Shown here in pieces: positions 1-11,749 of a stretch of DNA of 64,000 bases. The translations under genes and the position numbers were made by a program. The stretch's first letter is position 1; every line of letters begins with the position of its first letter. A model generated the notes under the pieces. The model had not been told where the DNA came from. It ran no database searches and worked only from the letters and a program-made list of their open reading frames with translations. The DNA is from Lamellibrachia columna (taxonomy: Eukaryota; Annelida; Polychaeta; Sabellida; Siboglinidae). Location of the stretch: contig OY759263.1 of NCBI GenBank assembly GCA_963662155.1, positions 44,352,002 to 44,416,001 of the forward strand, written 5' to 3'.

Positions 1-858
1 GAGCAACATAGTAGAAGAGCTAGGAGTATAAGTGATCTGTCCATGGGTAGAGGAGCAACATAGTAGGACAGCTAGGAGTATAAGTGATCTGTCCATGGGT
101 AGAGGAGCAACATAGCTAGGAGTATAAGTGATCTGTCCATGGGTAGAGGAGCAACATAGTAGAACAGCTAGGAGTATAAGTGATCTGTCCTTGGGTAGAG
201 GAGCAACATAGTAGGACAGCTACGAGTATAAGTGATCTGTCCATGGGTAGAGGAGCAACATAGTAGGACAGCTAGGAGTATAAGTGATCTGTCCATGGGT
301 AGAGGAGCAACATAGTAGGACAGCTAGGAGTATAAGTGATCTGTCCATGGGTAGAGGAGCAACATAGTAGGACAGCTAGGAGTATAAGTGATCTGTCCAT
401 GGGTAGAGGAGCAACATAGTAGGACAGCTAGGAGTATACGTGATCTGTCCATGGGTAGAGGAGCAACATAGTAGGACAGCTAGGAGTATAAGTGATCTGT
501 CTATGGGTAGAGGAGCAACAGAGTAGGACAGCTAGGAGTATAAGTGATCTGTCCTTGGGTAGAGGAGCAACATAGTAGGACAGCTAGGAGTATAAGTGAT
601 CTGTCCATGGGTAGAGGAGCAACAGAGTAGGACAGCTAGGAGTATAAGTGATCTGTCCTTGGGTAGAGGAGCAACATAGTAGGACAGCTAGGAGTATAAG
701 TGATCTGTCCATGGGTAGAGGAGCAACAGAGTAGGACAGCTAGGAGTATAAGTGATCTGTCCTTGGGTAGAGGAGCAACATAGTAGGACAGCTAGGAGTA
801 TAAGTGATCTGTCCTTGGATAGAGGAGCAACATAGTAGGACAGCTAGCAGTATAAGTG
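1..858. repeat. 52-bp tandem minisatellite, ~16 copies
   Basis: The window opens inside a head-to-tail array with a 52-bp period; each unit starts GAGCAACATAG and contains GAGTATAAGTGATCTGTCC. One unit (105-148) lacks 8 bp. Two point variants (CCATGGG/CCTTGGG and CATAGT/CAGAGT) alternate in the right half, so neighbouring units form a 104-bp dimer there. The array ends near 858, where the next bases no longer match the unit. No coding potential is evident; the left edge of the array is outside the window. Confidence 0.97.
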
Positions 859-1103
859 CCAACTCTTACTGTTTACTCGCAACGCTTGCAGTTTTTAATG
901 AAATTTGAGTACTTAGAAGACCAATCCATAGTTTTATGTGTTCTACACTAAGCTATTTGGGATATGGCCCACTAAAATAGCACGCGAATAACAAAAAAGC
1001 TTCAAACACATCGGAAGAGCAACTCTTGCTAACAGCTTAACTGGGTGCAGTCAGCAGTACCAAAATTTCTCAAGATCCAATCAATATATTCCAACTGCGC
1101 TGT

Positions 1104-3636
1104 AAGACTTCACTGTCAGAAATGTCTTACAGAGACCTAGTGCTACACAGTCTGGATACTACAGGTTGAGATCAAGACTTCACTGTCAGAAATGTCTTAC
1201 AGAGACCTAGTGCTACACAGTCTGGATACTACAGGTTGAGATCAAGACTTCACTGTCAGAAATGTCTTACTGAGACCTAGTGCTACACAGTCTGGATACT
1301 ACAGGTTGAGATCAAGACTTCACTGTCAGAAATGTGTTACAGTGACCTAGTGCTACACAGTCTGGATACTACAGGTTGAGATCAAGACTTCACTGTCAGA
1401 AATGTGTTACAGAGACCTAGTGCTACACAGTCTGGATACTACAGGTTGAGATCAAGAGTTCACTGTCAGAAATGTGTTACATTGACCTGGTGCTACACAG
1501 TCTGGATACTACAGGTTGAGATCAAGATTTCACTGTCAGAAATGTGTTACAGTGACCTAGTGCTACACAGTCTGGATACTACAGGTTGAGATCAAGACTT
1601 CACTGTCAGAAATGTCTTACAGAGACCTAGAGGAACACAGTCTGGATACTACAGGTTGAGATCAAGACTTCACTGTCAGAAATGTGTTACAGTGACCTAG
1701 TGCTACACAGTCTGGATACTACAGGTTGAGATCAAGACTTCACTGTCAGAAATGTCTTACAGAGACCTAGAGGAACACAGTCTGGATACTACAGGTTGAG
1801 ATCAAGACTTCACTGTCAGAAATGTCTTACAGAGACCTAGTGCTACACAGTCTGGATACTACAGGTTGAGATCAAGACTTCACTGTCAGAAATGTCTTAC
1901 AGAGACCTAGTGCTACACAGTCTGGATACTACAGGTTGAGATCAAGACTTCACTGTCAGAAATGTGTTACAGTGACCTAGTGCTACAGTCTGGATACTAC
2001 AGGTTGAGATCAAGACTTCACTGTCAGAAATGTATTACAGTGACCTAGTGCTACACAGTCTGGATACTACAGGTTGAGATCAAGACTTCACTGTCAGAAA
2101 TGTCTTACAGAGACCTAGAGGAACACAGTCTGGATACTACAGGTTGATATCAAGACTTCACTGTCAGAAATGTCTTACAGAGACCTAGTGCTACACAGTC
2201 TGGATACTACAGGTTGAGATCAAGACTTCACTGTCAGAAATGTGTTACATTGACCTAGTGCTACACAGTCTGGATACTACAGGTTGAGATCAAGACTTCA
2301 CTGTCAGAAATGTCTTACAGAGACCTAGTGCTACACAGTCTGGATACTACAGGTTGAGATCAAGACTTCACTGTCAGAAATGTCTTACTGAGACCTAGTG
2401 CTACACAGTCTGGATACTACAGGTTGAGATCAAGACTTCACTGTCAGAAATGTGTTACAGTGACCTAGTGCTACACAGTCTGGATACTACAGGTTGAGAT
2501 CAAGACTTCACTGTCAGAAATGTGTTACAGAGACCTAGTGCTACACAGTCTGGATACTACAGGTTGAGATCAAGAGTTCACTGTCAGAAATGTGTTACAT
2601 TGACCTAGTGCTACACAGTCTGGATACTACAGGTTGAGATCAAGACTTCACTGTCAGAAATGTGTTACAGTGACCTAGTGCTACACAGTCTGGATACTAC
2701 AGGTTGAGATCAAGACTTCACTGTCAGAAATGTCTTACAGTGATCTAGTGCTACACAGTCTGGATACTACAGGTTGAGATCAAGATTTCACTGTCAGAAA
2801 TGTGTTACAGTGACCTAGTGCTACACAGTCTGGATACTACAGGTTGAGATCAAGACTTCACTGTCAGAAATGTCTTACAGAGACCTAGAGGAACACAGTC
2901 TGGATACTACAGGTTGAGATCAAGACTTCACTGTCAGAAATGTCTTACAGAGACCTAGTGCTACACAGTCTGGATACTACAGGTTGAGATCAAGACTTCA
3001 CTGTCAGAAATGTCTTACAGAGACCTAGTGCTACACAGTCTGGATACTACAGGTTGAGATCAAGACTTCACTGTCAGAAATGTGTTACAGTGACCTAGTG
3101 CTACAGTCTGGATACTACAGGTTGAGATCAAGACTTCACTGTCAGAAATGTATTACAGTGACCTAGTGCTACACAGTCTGGATACTACAGGTTGAGATCA
3201 AGACTTCACTGTCAGAAATGTCTTACAGAGACCTAGAGGAACACAGTCTGGATACTACAGGTTGATATCAAGACTTCACTGTCAGAAATGTCTTACAGAG
3301 ACCTAGTGCTACACAGTCTGGATACTACAGGTTGAGATCAAGACTTCACTGTCAGAAATGTCTTACAGAGACCTAGTGCTACACAGTCTGGATACTACAG
3401 GTTGATATCAAGACTTCACTGTCAGAAATGTCTTACAGTGACCTAGAGGAACACAGTCTGGATACTACAGGTTGATATCAAGACTTCACTGTCAGAAATG
3501 TCTTACAGTGACCTAGAGGAACACAGTCTGGATACTACAGGTTGAGATCAAGACTTCACTGTCAGAAATGTCTTACAGTGACCTAGTGTCACACAGTCTG
3601 GATACTACAGGTTGATTGATATCAATACTTCACTGT
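1104..3636. repeat. 70-bp tandem satellite, ~36 copies
   Basis: Units of 70 bp (AGACTTCACTGTCAGAAATG at the start, CTGGATACTACAGGTTGAGA near the end) repeat about 36 times. Variants at a few positions (CTTAC/GTTAC/ATTAC, AGAGACC/AGTGACC/ATTGACC/TGAGACC, TGCTAC/AGGAAC, GAGATC/GATATC) recur in the same order, showing a higher-order repeat (see findings). The short reading frame across 1404-1589 is produced by the repeat and is not a gene. Confidence 0.97.
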
Positions 3637-4807
3637 TATACAGCCAATAGCAAGCCACAGATCACCTAAAACATGAACATATGGTGGGCACAAGAATCAA
3701 ATGTAGAGTCATGTTAATGGGAAAGGTTGGATTGGATAGATCTGCCACTAAAGTTTAGTTTTCTCAAAAGACCTATTCAAAGATTCTGCACATTTCATTG
3801 GCGAAAGCCAAAATGGCCATTCTGGCAATGTGTTGGGTTTTGCATTCAGCATTTTAGGTAAATCTTTCATCTTGCCAAACGACTAAAAACCATTTTAAAA
3901 TCCCCCAGTTCAGTCCAAAGTATACTCACAATCACATTAACATAAACTCCCCAAAAAAGTTACTTTCCAGTGAAGTGGTCCGCCAACGTTTACTTAGTGA
4001 GCTATATATTTAGCGATCGATGGAATGTTGCCAGAAACAGCTTGCTGCTTTACCGACCACTGGTTTTTATAATTATTATAATGTTTTGCAAGTTTAATAT
4101 GTTTTCAGTATTATTATGAGGTGCCCGTGGGAGAGGCCAGTAATGCCAAGATGAACCGACACTAGAAAATGTATATAACATTAACAGCATAAACACAAGC
4201 AATGATTGTTCTTACTGATACTACCGATTTATCTCCTAATGCACTACGTACAATACAAAACAGGCAGTTTTGCTCCAATTATGAAGTCGCCGTTTTTAAC
4301 ATAGCCAGTTGCTCCATATCTTCGACCCACAACAATGGTTTTATTCTTAGCTGATAGATATTGCACATGTCATGAATATCAGGAATATTAGAAGCAGAAC
4401 TCCCATATGGCTTGAGATTTTGTGTGTGACACTGCATTTTTTTAAATTAAAAAATTAACCTTAGCTGATAATATAATAACGAATGCCACAAATACCCTAC
4501 TGGTACTGTCAATCAGTGCTATGGGCTATAAATAAAACATCATTTGCCAGAACTAACAACTACTCTACCAGAAATAGCCTCAACTAAATGTTCAGACTGA
4601 TTGAGGGAGCAGACATAATTTTGGTCAATAATCACAGACTGAAGATTTCCTAAATTTGGTGCACTAATCATGCATGGGCACTTGCTTTGTTTAACAAAGA
4701 AATAAATAAGGTTCATTACAAATACTGACTAACTTTTAGTTTTATATTCTAAACAAAATATACATCACGTCAATGTTACTTGCAAGAAATGCACTTCTGT
4801 ATACACT
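3637..4807. other. AT-rich stretch without recognised feature
   Basis: No open frame with recognisable protein similarity, RNA gene or transposon end was found here. It may be part of the long second intron of the minus-strand DGKQ-like gene, which has no recognised exon left of 16206. Confidence 0.4.
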
Positions 4808-4996
4808 ATTACCATATATGGGGTGGTAACATTACTTCAGTCAATGTATGCGATCTGATGCCTGTCTGTTATTACCATATATGGGGTGGTAACATTACTT
4901 CAGTCAATGTATGCGATCTGATGCCTGTCTGTTATTACCATATATGGGGTGGTAACATTACTTCAGTCAATGTATGCGATCTGATGCCTGTCTGTT
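4808..4996. repeat. 63-bp tandem repeat, 3 perfect copies
   Basis: Three copies of a 63-bp unit start ATTACCATATATGGGGTGGT at 4808, 4871 and 4934. Because 63 is divisible by three, the array keeps one frame open (73 codons) and gives a repeating 21-residue peptide; this is a by-product of the period, not evidence for a protein. Confidence 0.97.
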
Positions 4997-5275
4997 ATTA
5001 GTCACACATAATTATGGAGACTGAGTAAAAAGGCAAAAGCGTGTTCTTACACAGTGCAGTCTCCGGTCCTTAAGATCAGTCAGTGTGCTTCACAGTCTCC
5101 ATTTATTCTACTTATTCAAACACCAATTCAACTTTTTGGGGAGTGTTCGCGTGAAGGCTATTTGTTCACATAACTAATTCCATCACCGTAATATCCCACT
5201 ACAGCAGTCCAGGAACCTGACAACATGTTGCATTGGAGAAGAACAAGTAATACTCTTGGTATTAATACTTAATAG

Positions 5276-5540
5276 TGGGACGCAGTGGCATTGAGGTTAA
5301 AACATTGGACTCTTAATCGCAAGTACCCGGGTTCGAATCCTCTAGCTGTCATTTCGAACCTTAGGCAATTTCTTTCACTACACATTGCCTCAGTTCATTC
5401 AGCTGCAAAAATGAGTACCTGGCTACAGTTTGCGTGCAGTAATTGTAGCGTGGCTGAATGCTCCCCAGGGAAGTTGATATGGTGTTGAAACACTGGATGC
5501 TGCACTATAAGAACGTAACTTTTACTTTAATATGACAGGT
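5276..5540 (+). mobile_element. tRNA-derived SINE
   Basis: The left part resembles a tRNA gene: a GGGACGCAGTGGCATTGAGG head with A-box-like sequence and, about 55 bases in, an exact Pol III B box GGTTCGAATCC. It is followed by an unrelated body and a tail (ACTGGATGCTGCACTATAAGAACGTAAC) matching the tail of the SINE fragments at 29885 and 45652 in this window. The tRNA-like part is too diverged to fold as a functional tRNA. Length about 265 bp fits a SINE. Confidence 0.75.
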
Positions 5541-6231
5541 GAGGTGTAAAAAGTGTAGAAATCACAGGCGGTGTATTAATTTCAGATACCAAGGGTGGTA
5601 TGGTGTGCAATTTTTTTATTTAGGTTTGGTGAAATCATTGCAATCTGTTAAATTAGCTTTGACCATATCCGGTGAAAATTCGGCAAAAAAAATGCCAACA
5701 GTAGTAAGGCTGTACTTTTATAAGTCATGTGATCACGAGTCTCAACCACTGTCACTGTTGCATGATCAAAGCTAATATTCAAAATGTCATGACAAAAACA
5801 CAAAAGGTGTTCCAGCCTTGCCTTTTCATCTGTGAAATGCTAAATTGGCCCACTGCGACAGGTATTATGAAAAAGGGCACATACAAGAAATACAATCTTA
5901 ACTTGACATCAATTTGGTTGAGATACACGCTTTCATAGCCAGTCATAAACCACCAGCCCATGAAAAACTACACCTCTGCACAAAGACGTGATGGATGATT
6001 TTAAAAACAAAAACAATTGTGGTTTCATCCATTCTGTTTCATCTCAGACGCATGTATAAGTAATGGCAGCGTAACATGCAAGCTACCTCACACACTATTA
6101 TAATAATATGATAAAAAGGTGTCCACGTCTATATAGCTGGTTCCCACACACCAGATCATCATTACAGGAGCTGGTGGGTACACAGCGTGGAAACAAGCAT
6201 ACAGTGCACATTTAATGGGCTGCTAAAACAA
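5541..6231. other. No recognised feature
   Basis: Short frames occur on both strands (for example 5539-5775) but none shows a recognisable domain or splice context. I see nothing supportable. Confidence 0.4.
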
Positions 6232-6239
6232 ATTGTGAT

Positions 6240-6838
6240 CAGGGCTGGGGAGAATTAAAAAATGAATTGGAATTATTCAATTAAATTCCTGAATTTGAAT
6301 TGGAATTGAAAGAAAACGAATTGAACCTCATTTTCTTGTGCTGGTGCAATCTGATTTTATTTCCAATATATGGTCCTCAATCCAACCCTAGAATTGCATA
6401 TGAACTCAAAGTCTTTGTAGCAGCTAAAATACGTTTGAACACCATTTGATATAAAGGATTATTTGCTGAGCAAAGTATTTCCTATGGACGTTAAGGCATT
6501 TTCTATGGACGTTTAGACATTTTCTATGGACATTAAAGTATTTTCTCTGGACGTTAACTGTAGTGTAATGAGTTTGGTTTGGTATTCTTGTTTGTAATAA
6601 AATGTGAAATAAAATGTCACTGTGTGAGTCTGTGTCTGTGGTCATAGACTAAATGCATTCATAATGTTCATGTAATTACTTTAAATCCTCAATCCTCTGC
6701 ATGTTTTTACGTTTCACATGTTTATATTGGAAAAACTCCCATAGAATTAATTTGGAATTTGAATTGAATTAGATTTGAACTGAATTGGAATTGAAAGATT
6801 TGAGCTGGAATAGAAAAAACATGAACTGAATTGCCCTG
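6240..6838. mobile_element. Non-autonomous hAT-type DNA transposon (599 bp)
   Basis: The element begins CAGGGCTGGGGAG and ends ATTGCCCTG, so the termini are inverted (CAGGGC...GCCCTG). It is flanked by near-identical 8-bp direct repeats, ATTGTGAT (6232-6239) and ATTGTGAC (6839-6846). CAGGG-type ends with 8-bp target-site duplications are diagnostic of the hAT superfamily. The interior is AT-rich with many AATTGAATTG-like subterminal motifs and no transposase frame, so it must have been mobilised in trans. Confidence 0.8.
6482..6558. repeat. 21-bp tandem repeat inside the hAT element
   Basis: Three full and one partial copies of CTATGGACGTTAAGGCATTTT (with substitutions). The minus-strand frame across it reads a repeated NVHRK(C/Y) heptad; this is a repeat by-product. 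Confidence 0.85.
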
Positions 6839-6846
6839 ATTGTGAC

Positions 6847-8602
6847 GAATTAATAATAAAATGAATATTAAAACTTCTCATACTTGTTTAACTTAATTAG
6901 ACTTATTGATGTAAAGTGATTTGTGTATGATACTGTAAACGTGTGTAATTTTTTTTATGCACAACCAAAATGCAAAAGGGCTGCTCTCGTCATAAGGGTT
7001 TATTCGTCTCTGCATGACCTGCTAGGCTGGGTTGAGTTTCAAACATCAAAAACCTTTTTGGGCTGCCTTTGGATGGTTTAAACAGACTAAAAGTTGTCAA
7101 AACCTGGTAATCACAACCACACCTACTCATATCAATATTGTAATATTTAATTATTGTGCTTTGGACAGGTTTTGACCATTTATGCATCCAAAACCTGTTT
7201 TGGATTGGAGAGTTTAAACTGGGCTCAAACCATTGTTTTAATCGTCCCCTTCCAAAACCTTCCAACCATGCGGCTAGATGGGGTAATTGTTTTGACTCAC
7301 TGAGAATCCCTTCATTGATGTGTGGAAATTGGCTGGCCCAATTTGGTGACATATATGCAATAAAACATGGTAATTCTGCTCACATATTTCTGAACAAATT
7401 AGATGTAGCAATACAGTGTATATGAAATGACAATTGATGTTTCATAAATCTGTCATTATGAGATTAAGTTAACAGGGCATTCCATCTCAAATCAACCAAA
7501 ACAAGAAAATCTTGTTGCACTAAAAAATTTTAATTCAACCAAAATGTTACCAATGAAGCTAGCTGGGGTGGCTATTATATGCTTGTCTTGAATTGAGCAG
7601 TTTCATTAGAAGTTTTTAAGATAAATTAACCATTTCTTCACAGATTGTAGTTGAAATACTATATAATATTCCAGATTAATAAAATCTTGAGTTTTTCACT
7701 TCACTAATCGTAATTCAAAGTCGCTGTCTACATTTAAGATGCATCCATACGCATCCATACTGCAGTTTAGTAAGTGTTGTAGTTTTCTAAAAAAAGTAAA
7801 TTAGGCATAATTCCCTAGTTGTTAGTGATAACAGAGATGTCAATAGATATGCATACCATGTTGGAAATGTGACGTTTTTTACTGGCGTTTTACGCATTGT
7901 TGATAAAACATAATGGCTATTGCTAATATTGACATGTCCCCTTAATTTGCTGCCACAATGGCCCTAGAATCTGTATTTATAACATGTTGCCATCCACGAT
8001 ATCAGGTTACGCCAGCCATCTGACAAACATGTGGCAGGACTTGTTTACGATAATTTTGATTGGCCTGTTATCCACGGGGTCACCAGGTCACATTTGCGGG
8101 CCATTCCCATCAGTTTCAAAGGCACAATAAACTAAATTAGCACTGATATTTGCTTGTTTAAGGACATGATTTAGTTAGGTATATAATACTGATGTGTACT
8201 GGAATCACAGTAATCAGACAGTATATTCCACATTCACAGCAAATGACTAAAGCTGGTTCAAAGATCGGCACATGCGCGGTTGTTACTATGGAAACATCGT
8301 CAGCGTTTCTAAGAAGTCAGGGGGATTTCCAAAAGGACTGACTTTTTTAAAAGAATGGATTGGTGAAATACGACGTTGGTGCCGGGTGATTACTTGCGGT
8401 GTCGACGTTCAGTTATGAATAAAAAAAAAAATCAACAGACACATTAGCCATCCAAGCTACCTTAATCCACAGGTCAATATAATCACACATGTCAAACAAT
8501 AGGGCTGTAGCTCGAATAGTTTCTGAGTTATGACCATTTAAAATTTGGTGGATTCTGTAATTTTTTCGATTTTCAGAAACGATGAAGATTTTGTGTTCTA
8601 CT
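6847..8602. other. No recognised gene; weak inverted repeat
   Basis: AT-rich DNA. At 7098-7180 the motif GTCAAAACCTGG and its near complement ACAGGTTTTGAC occur in inverted orientation, as at the centre of a small palindromic element, but no outer ends or target-site duplication could be identified. Overlapping frames of 90-120 codons on both strands (6990-7425) are not recognisable. Confidence 0.35.
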
Positions 8603-9102
8603 TACCGCATTTGACCGCGCTATCGCCTATACCCGCATTATTGCCAACCCCTCAGTTCACAGAAATTTGGGGTTAACCGCCCACCTGCTCGCATTACCGC
8701 CCACCCCCAATCTCTGCCACACAGAATAATGTCAAAATATGAATGATAACCATGCAGAAATGCCACAAAACAGGTAGCTAATAAGTTGTTGAATAGCTCT
8801 GAAGCTCGCCAATTTCGTCAAGTAATCTTCTGTTTATATATTGTAACTGTGTCCATCTAATTACTAATAGACCGTTTAATAACCAACTCCTCCAACTGTA
8901 AGCCTTCAAAAGAGACGAGATTCGTTCGACTGCAGCGGGGCTGATCAACCATCCATGATGTGACGGCATTTTCGAACCGTCCACAAACTACAATGTTGCA
9001 ATATGTGACAAATTCTGATGAAAGTTGTCCATAAATCAAATTATTCGCTAAAGCTATTGAATTTCTGCTATGACCGTGAAGCCTTGACGGGTGGATTCGG
9101 GC

Positions 9103-9202
9103 ATTCTGACAACGACATGGCTAGTGCAATCTGACAATGACATGGCTAGTGCATTCTGACAACGACATGGCTAGTGCAATCTGACAATGACATGGCTAGT
9201 GC
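9103..9202. repeat. 25-bp tandem repeat, 4 copies (50-bp dimer x2)
   Basis: Four 25-bp units at 9103, 9128, 9153 and 9178 alternate between ATTCTGACAACGACATGG and AATCTGACAATGACATGG, so the true period is a 50-bp dimer present twice. Confidence 0.95.
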
Positions 9203-9249
9203 GACAGGACAGACCAGTAGCGACATCTGCTGTATGTATTATTACTAAC

Positions 9250-9450
9250 TTGGATGAGCAGTTTGAGCTGGTTTCACGAAGTTTGTATATCATACAAAGG
9301 AACGAAGCTGGACGTTTGACTAAGAACACTGAACAGTCGTACACCACAAGATGAAAATAATTATGTTATATATCGTCAAACGTGCGTAAAAGGTTTGTAT
9401 TAGTTCCTTCGTGTGGTATGGATGCTTCGTGAAACCGGCCCCTGGTTGGT
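9250..9450. mobile_element. Nested small inverted-repeat element
   Basis: GGTTTCACGAAG (9270-9281) and CTTCGTGAAACC (9425-9436) are exact inverted repeats inside longer imperfect arms of about 65 bp (both include CAAAGGAACGAAG/CCTTCG-like and CAAACGT-like blocks). This resembles a short MITE inserted into the larger TA-flanked element; its target-site duplication is not clear. Confidence 0.5.
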
Positions 9451-10339
9451 GCCTAGTCGCGATAGTACAACTTCAGTCAGTTATGTTGTTTCTGTAATTT
9501 TTAAATGTGAGGGGGGCAGTAATACGAATCCCCATTATTGCCCATACCCACATTAGTGCCCACCCCAATTTTTAAATATTTCGACCTAACCGCCCATGGG
9601 CGATAGCGCGGTCAAATACGGTAGTAAATAAAAAACTATTTGTGCTAGGACTTTTAGATTTGGCCTGCTATAGTTTCACATCTGTATGTTAGTTCTCCCA
9701 CAATCTCCGATTGAAGTTGTGTTTTTTTGTGCAAAATACATACGTACATATGTAGGTATTAAGGGAAGTTTGAAGTATCTTATCTTGATTAGTTTATGAG
9801 ATACTGATCTTCAAAGTTGGTACATAGTGAAAAGTGGCCTATATTGTGGCCGTGGAGCTAAAATTCCAATAAATTGTTTATTATTGATTAGATATACATA
9901 AAATACGTCTATTTGAGAAATTTTTTCAACATGAAGCCATTTGAATATGGAATCCAAATATGGTACATTACACATGCATTGTACCTGCGTTTCATATAAA
10001 AATAAATTCTATTAGAGTTACAGCCCCATAGTTTAACATGTGTGTCTATATTGACATGTGGATTAATTGGTAAATTTTTTGTTGAATTTAAAAATATTGG
10101 TTGGTTGATCTGAGATGGAATGCCCCTTGTAACATGAACTGATTTCACCAAAATGATCCCAAGAACGACATATTATTTGTTCGTATTTATATCATACAAT
10201 AGACCCTTCTCACTATACCACTATAGATTTGGGTAACAAAATCAAAGGCCTATACATTAAAGTGAAACCAAAGGCATTGTTTTGGGCCTTTGCACCTATA
10301 AAGGGATGTGACAGGCACAAGAGGAAAAACCCTGAAATA

Positions 10340-10560
10340 TTTTGACTAGATGGTAGGGATCCGAAAGAAGCGAGGGGGTGTCGGCCAAAGGTCGACGCTT
10401 GAGAGGGTGCGGGAGGGGGCAACCCCCTCCTGCTGGAGGGGCCTCCCCAGGAAAAAAAAAAGCTCTGTGGTGAATTCTGAAACACTGTGGACCCAAAAAA
10501 AAAATTCTAAACCAGGACTCTTACAAGGAGCAAAATAAAAATTCTTACTTTTTCTAAAAC
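10340..10560. repeat. GC-rich dispersed repeat with G/C hairpin
   Basis: A GC-rich island in AT-rich surroundings contains GGGAGGGGGCAACCCCCTCC (a perfect short hairpin), then GGAGGGGCCTCCCC. A related arrangement (GGGAGGGGGTATCCCCCTTCC) occurs near 39557. The similarity suggests two copies of the same unclassified repeat. Frames overlapping it (10213-10538) are not recognisable. Confidence 0.5.
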
Positions 10561-11260
10561 AAAATACATTTCAGATTGTTAGGAGTGGGGGTCAACCTAC
10601 AGGGTTATCTAACAGCCACATTGCAAACTGCTTGATCCATCTATCCATCTGGTCTGGTCATGGTTTTTAACATGCTTAACAAGTGTCATCAACATTTTGA
10701 CAGTTGGGTTCCACAATACGTGTAAGTTTTATATTTTAATAGAATCTAAATTTATATTAGATTTCATGCATATTATCGCCCACTAAACACTCCTCTTAAT
10801 GAATTAATGGGTAGGACACATATGAAAACAACTTCAGATATAAATTAGACTCTGAATTTGACGTGTCAAAAGATTTTTGGTGTTCAACAAGGTATATTTA
10901 GTTAACCACTTGCGTGATATTCTTGATCACAGTTGCAAATGGTTAGTTTTCAAGTACTCTTACAGGTGCAAAGGCCCCAAAAATGCCTTTAAGCAGAATG
11001 GTGTTCTCGGAATTACCCGCATCTTTAAATACCATTATAATCCACCCAGTAGCTTGGTGGTAATTGGAAAGGTCTATTTGTGTTAGTCAGACACAGAGGA
11101 TTTATGAGATGAGTCTATTTATTAAATGTACATGCATTTACAGCAAAATTGCAATTTATTAACATTATTTTTGGGCGATTGTGTTAAAGACTGTGACATT
11201 GAGTGCTGGTGATAGATGCAATTGGTAAGTGACCTGGCGACATAGTGGTGGTGTCAAAGT
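10561..11260. other. No recognised feature
   Basis: AT-rich, no supported gene, RNA or transposon end. Confidence 0.4.
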
Positions 11261-11269
11261 TAGTGATAG

Positions 11270-11535
11270 TGGTGTTACTGGCAGTGCTAGTAGTTGTGGC
11301 TGCAACTACAGCAAAGGCTGTCACAGCTGCTGTCACAGCTGCTGTCACAGCTGCTGTCACTGCCATTGCCACCACAGTTACTGCAGCCAATGCAATTGCC
11401 ACTGCTGCTGTAGCCACTGCTACAACCACTGCTGGTGTAGCTGCAGCCACTGCTGCAGCTGCCACCACTGCTATAGCCACTGCTCGTGTAGCAGCAGCCA
11501 CTGCTGGTGTAGCTGCAGCCACTGCTGCTGTGACA
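11270..11535. repeat. GCTGCTGTCACAG / GCCACTGCTG low-complexity repeat
   Basis: Short imperfect repeats of 12-15 bp rich in GCT, GCC and CAC triplets. Long frames are open on both strands at once (136 codons minus at 11184-11594; 103 and 122 codons plus), giving Ala/Val/Thr or Cys/His/Ser strings. Simultaneous open frames on both strands, with composition dictated by the triplet repeat, argue for a simple-sequence tract rather than a gene. Confidence 0.8.
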
Positions 11536-11749
11536 CCTAATCTATTCTGCAGAAGCCCAGAGTGCCTGCAGCCACTATATATAGCGCCACCCACCGGTTA
11601 CCGTAGCAACTGAATCCCACCTTATTGATCCGCCAATCAATGTGGTCAACATCACTAGTTCCTGTACATTTGAGAACTTGCTCCAGCTAGCTGCACACTC
11701 AATGCACCGCCAGTGCATGTCATCACGGCTATGCCCAGTGCACACAGTG

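Larger units (their letters stand above)
8605..9621. mobile_element. TA-flanked DNA transposon, mariner/pogo-like MITE (1017 bp)
   Basis: Left end CCGCATTTGACCGCGCTATC and right end GATAGCGCGGTCAAATACGG are inverted over about 23 bp with one mismatch, and both ends are bounded by the dinucleotide TA (8603-8604, 9622-9623). A TA target duplication fits the Tc1/mariner/pogo group. Subterminal regions carry repeated copies of ATTRYYGCCCACCCC-like motifs in opposite orientation. No transposase frame is present. The interior holds a 25-bp tandem repeat and a nested inverted-repeat element. Confidence 0.7.

Noticed and set aside
1..3636. CRISPR-like appearance of the 52-bp and 70-bp arrays
   Set aside because: Units are contiguous with no unique spacers, and the context is a eukaryotic genome.
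4780..5001. 73-codon protein with three identical 21-residue repeats
   Set aside because: A direct consequence of a perfect 63-bp tandem repeat; no flanking coding signal.
5278..5350. Functional tRNA gene at the head of the SINE
   Set aside because: B box is perfect but acceptor and D stems do not pair and the sequence continues into a SINE body.
11184..11613. 136-codon Ala/Val-rich minus frame and Ala/Thr- or Cys/His-rich plus frames
   Set aside because: Both strands open simultaneously over a GCT/CAC-rich simple repeat; composition follows from the repeat.
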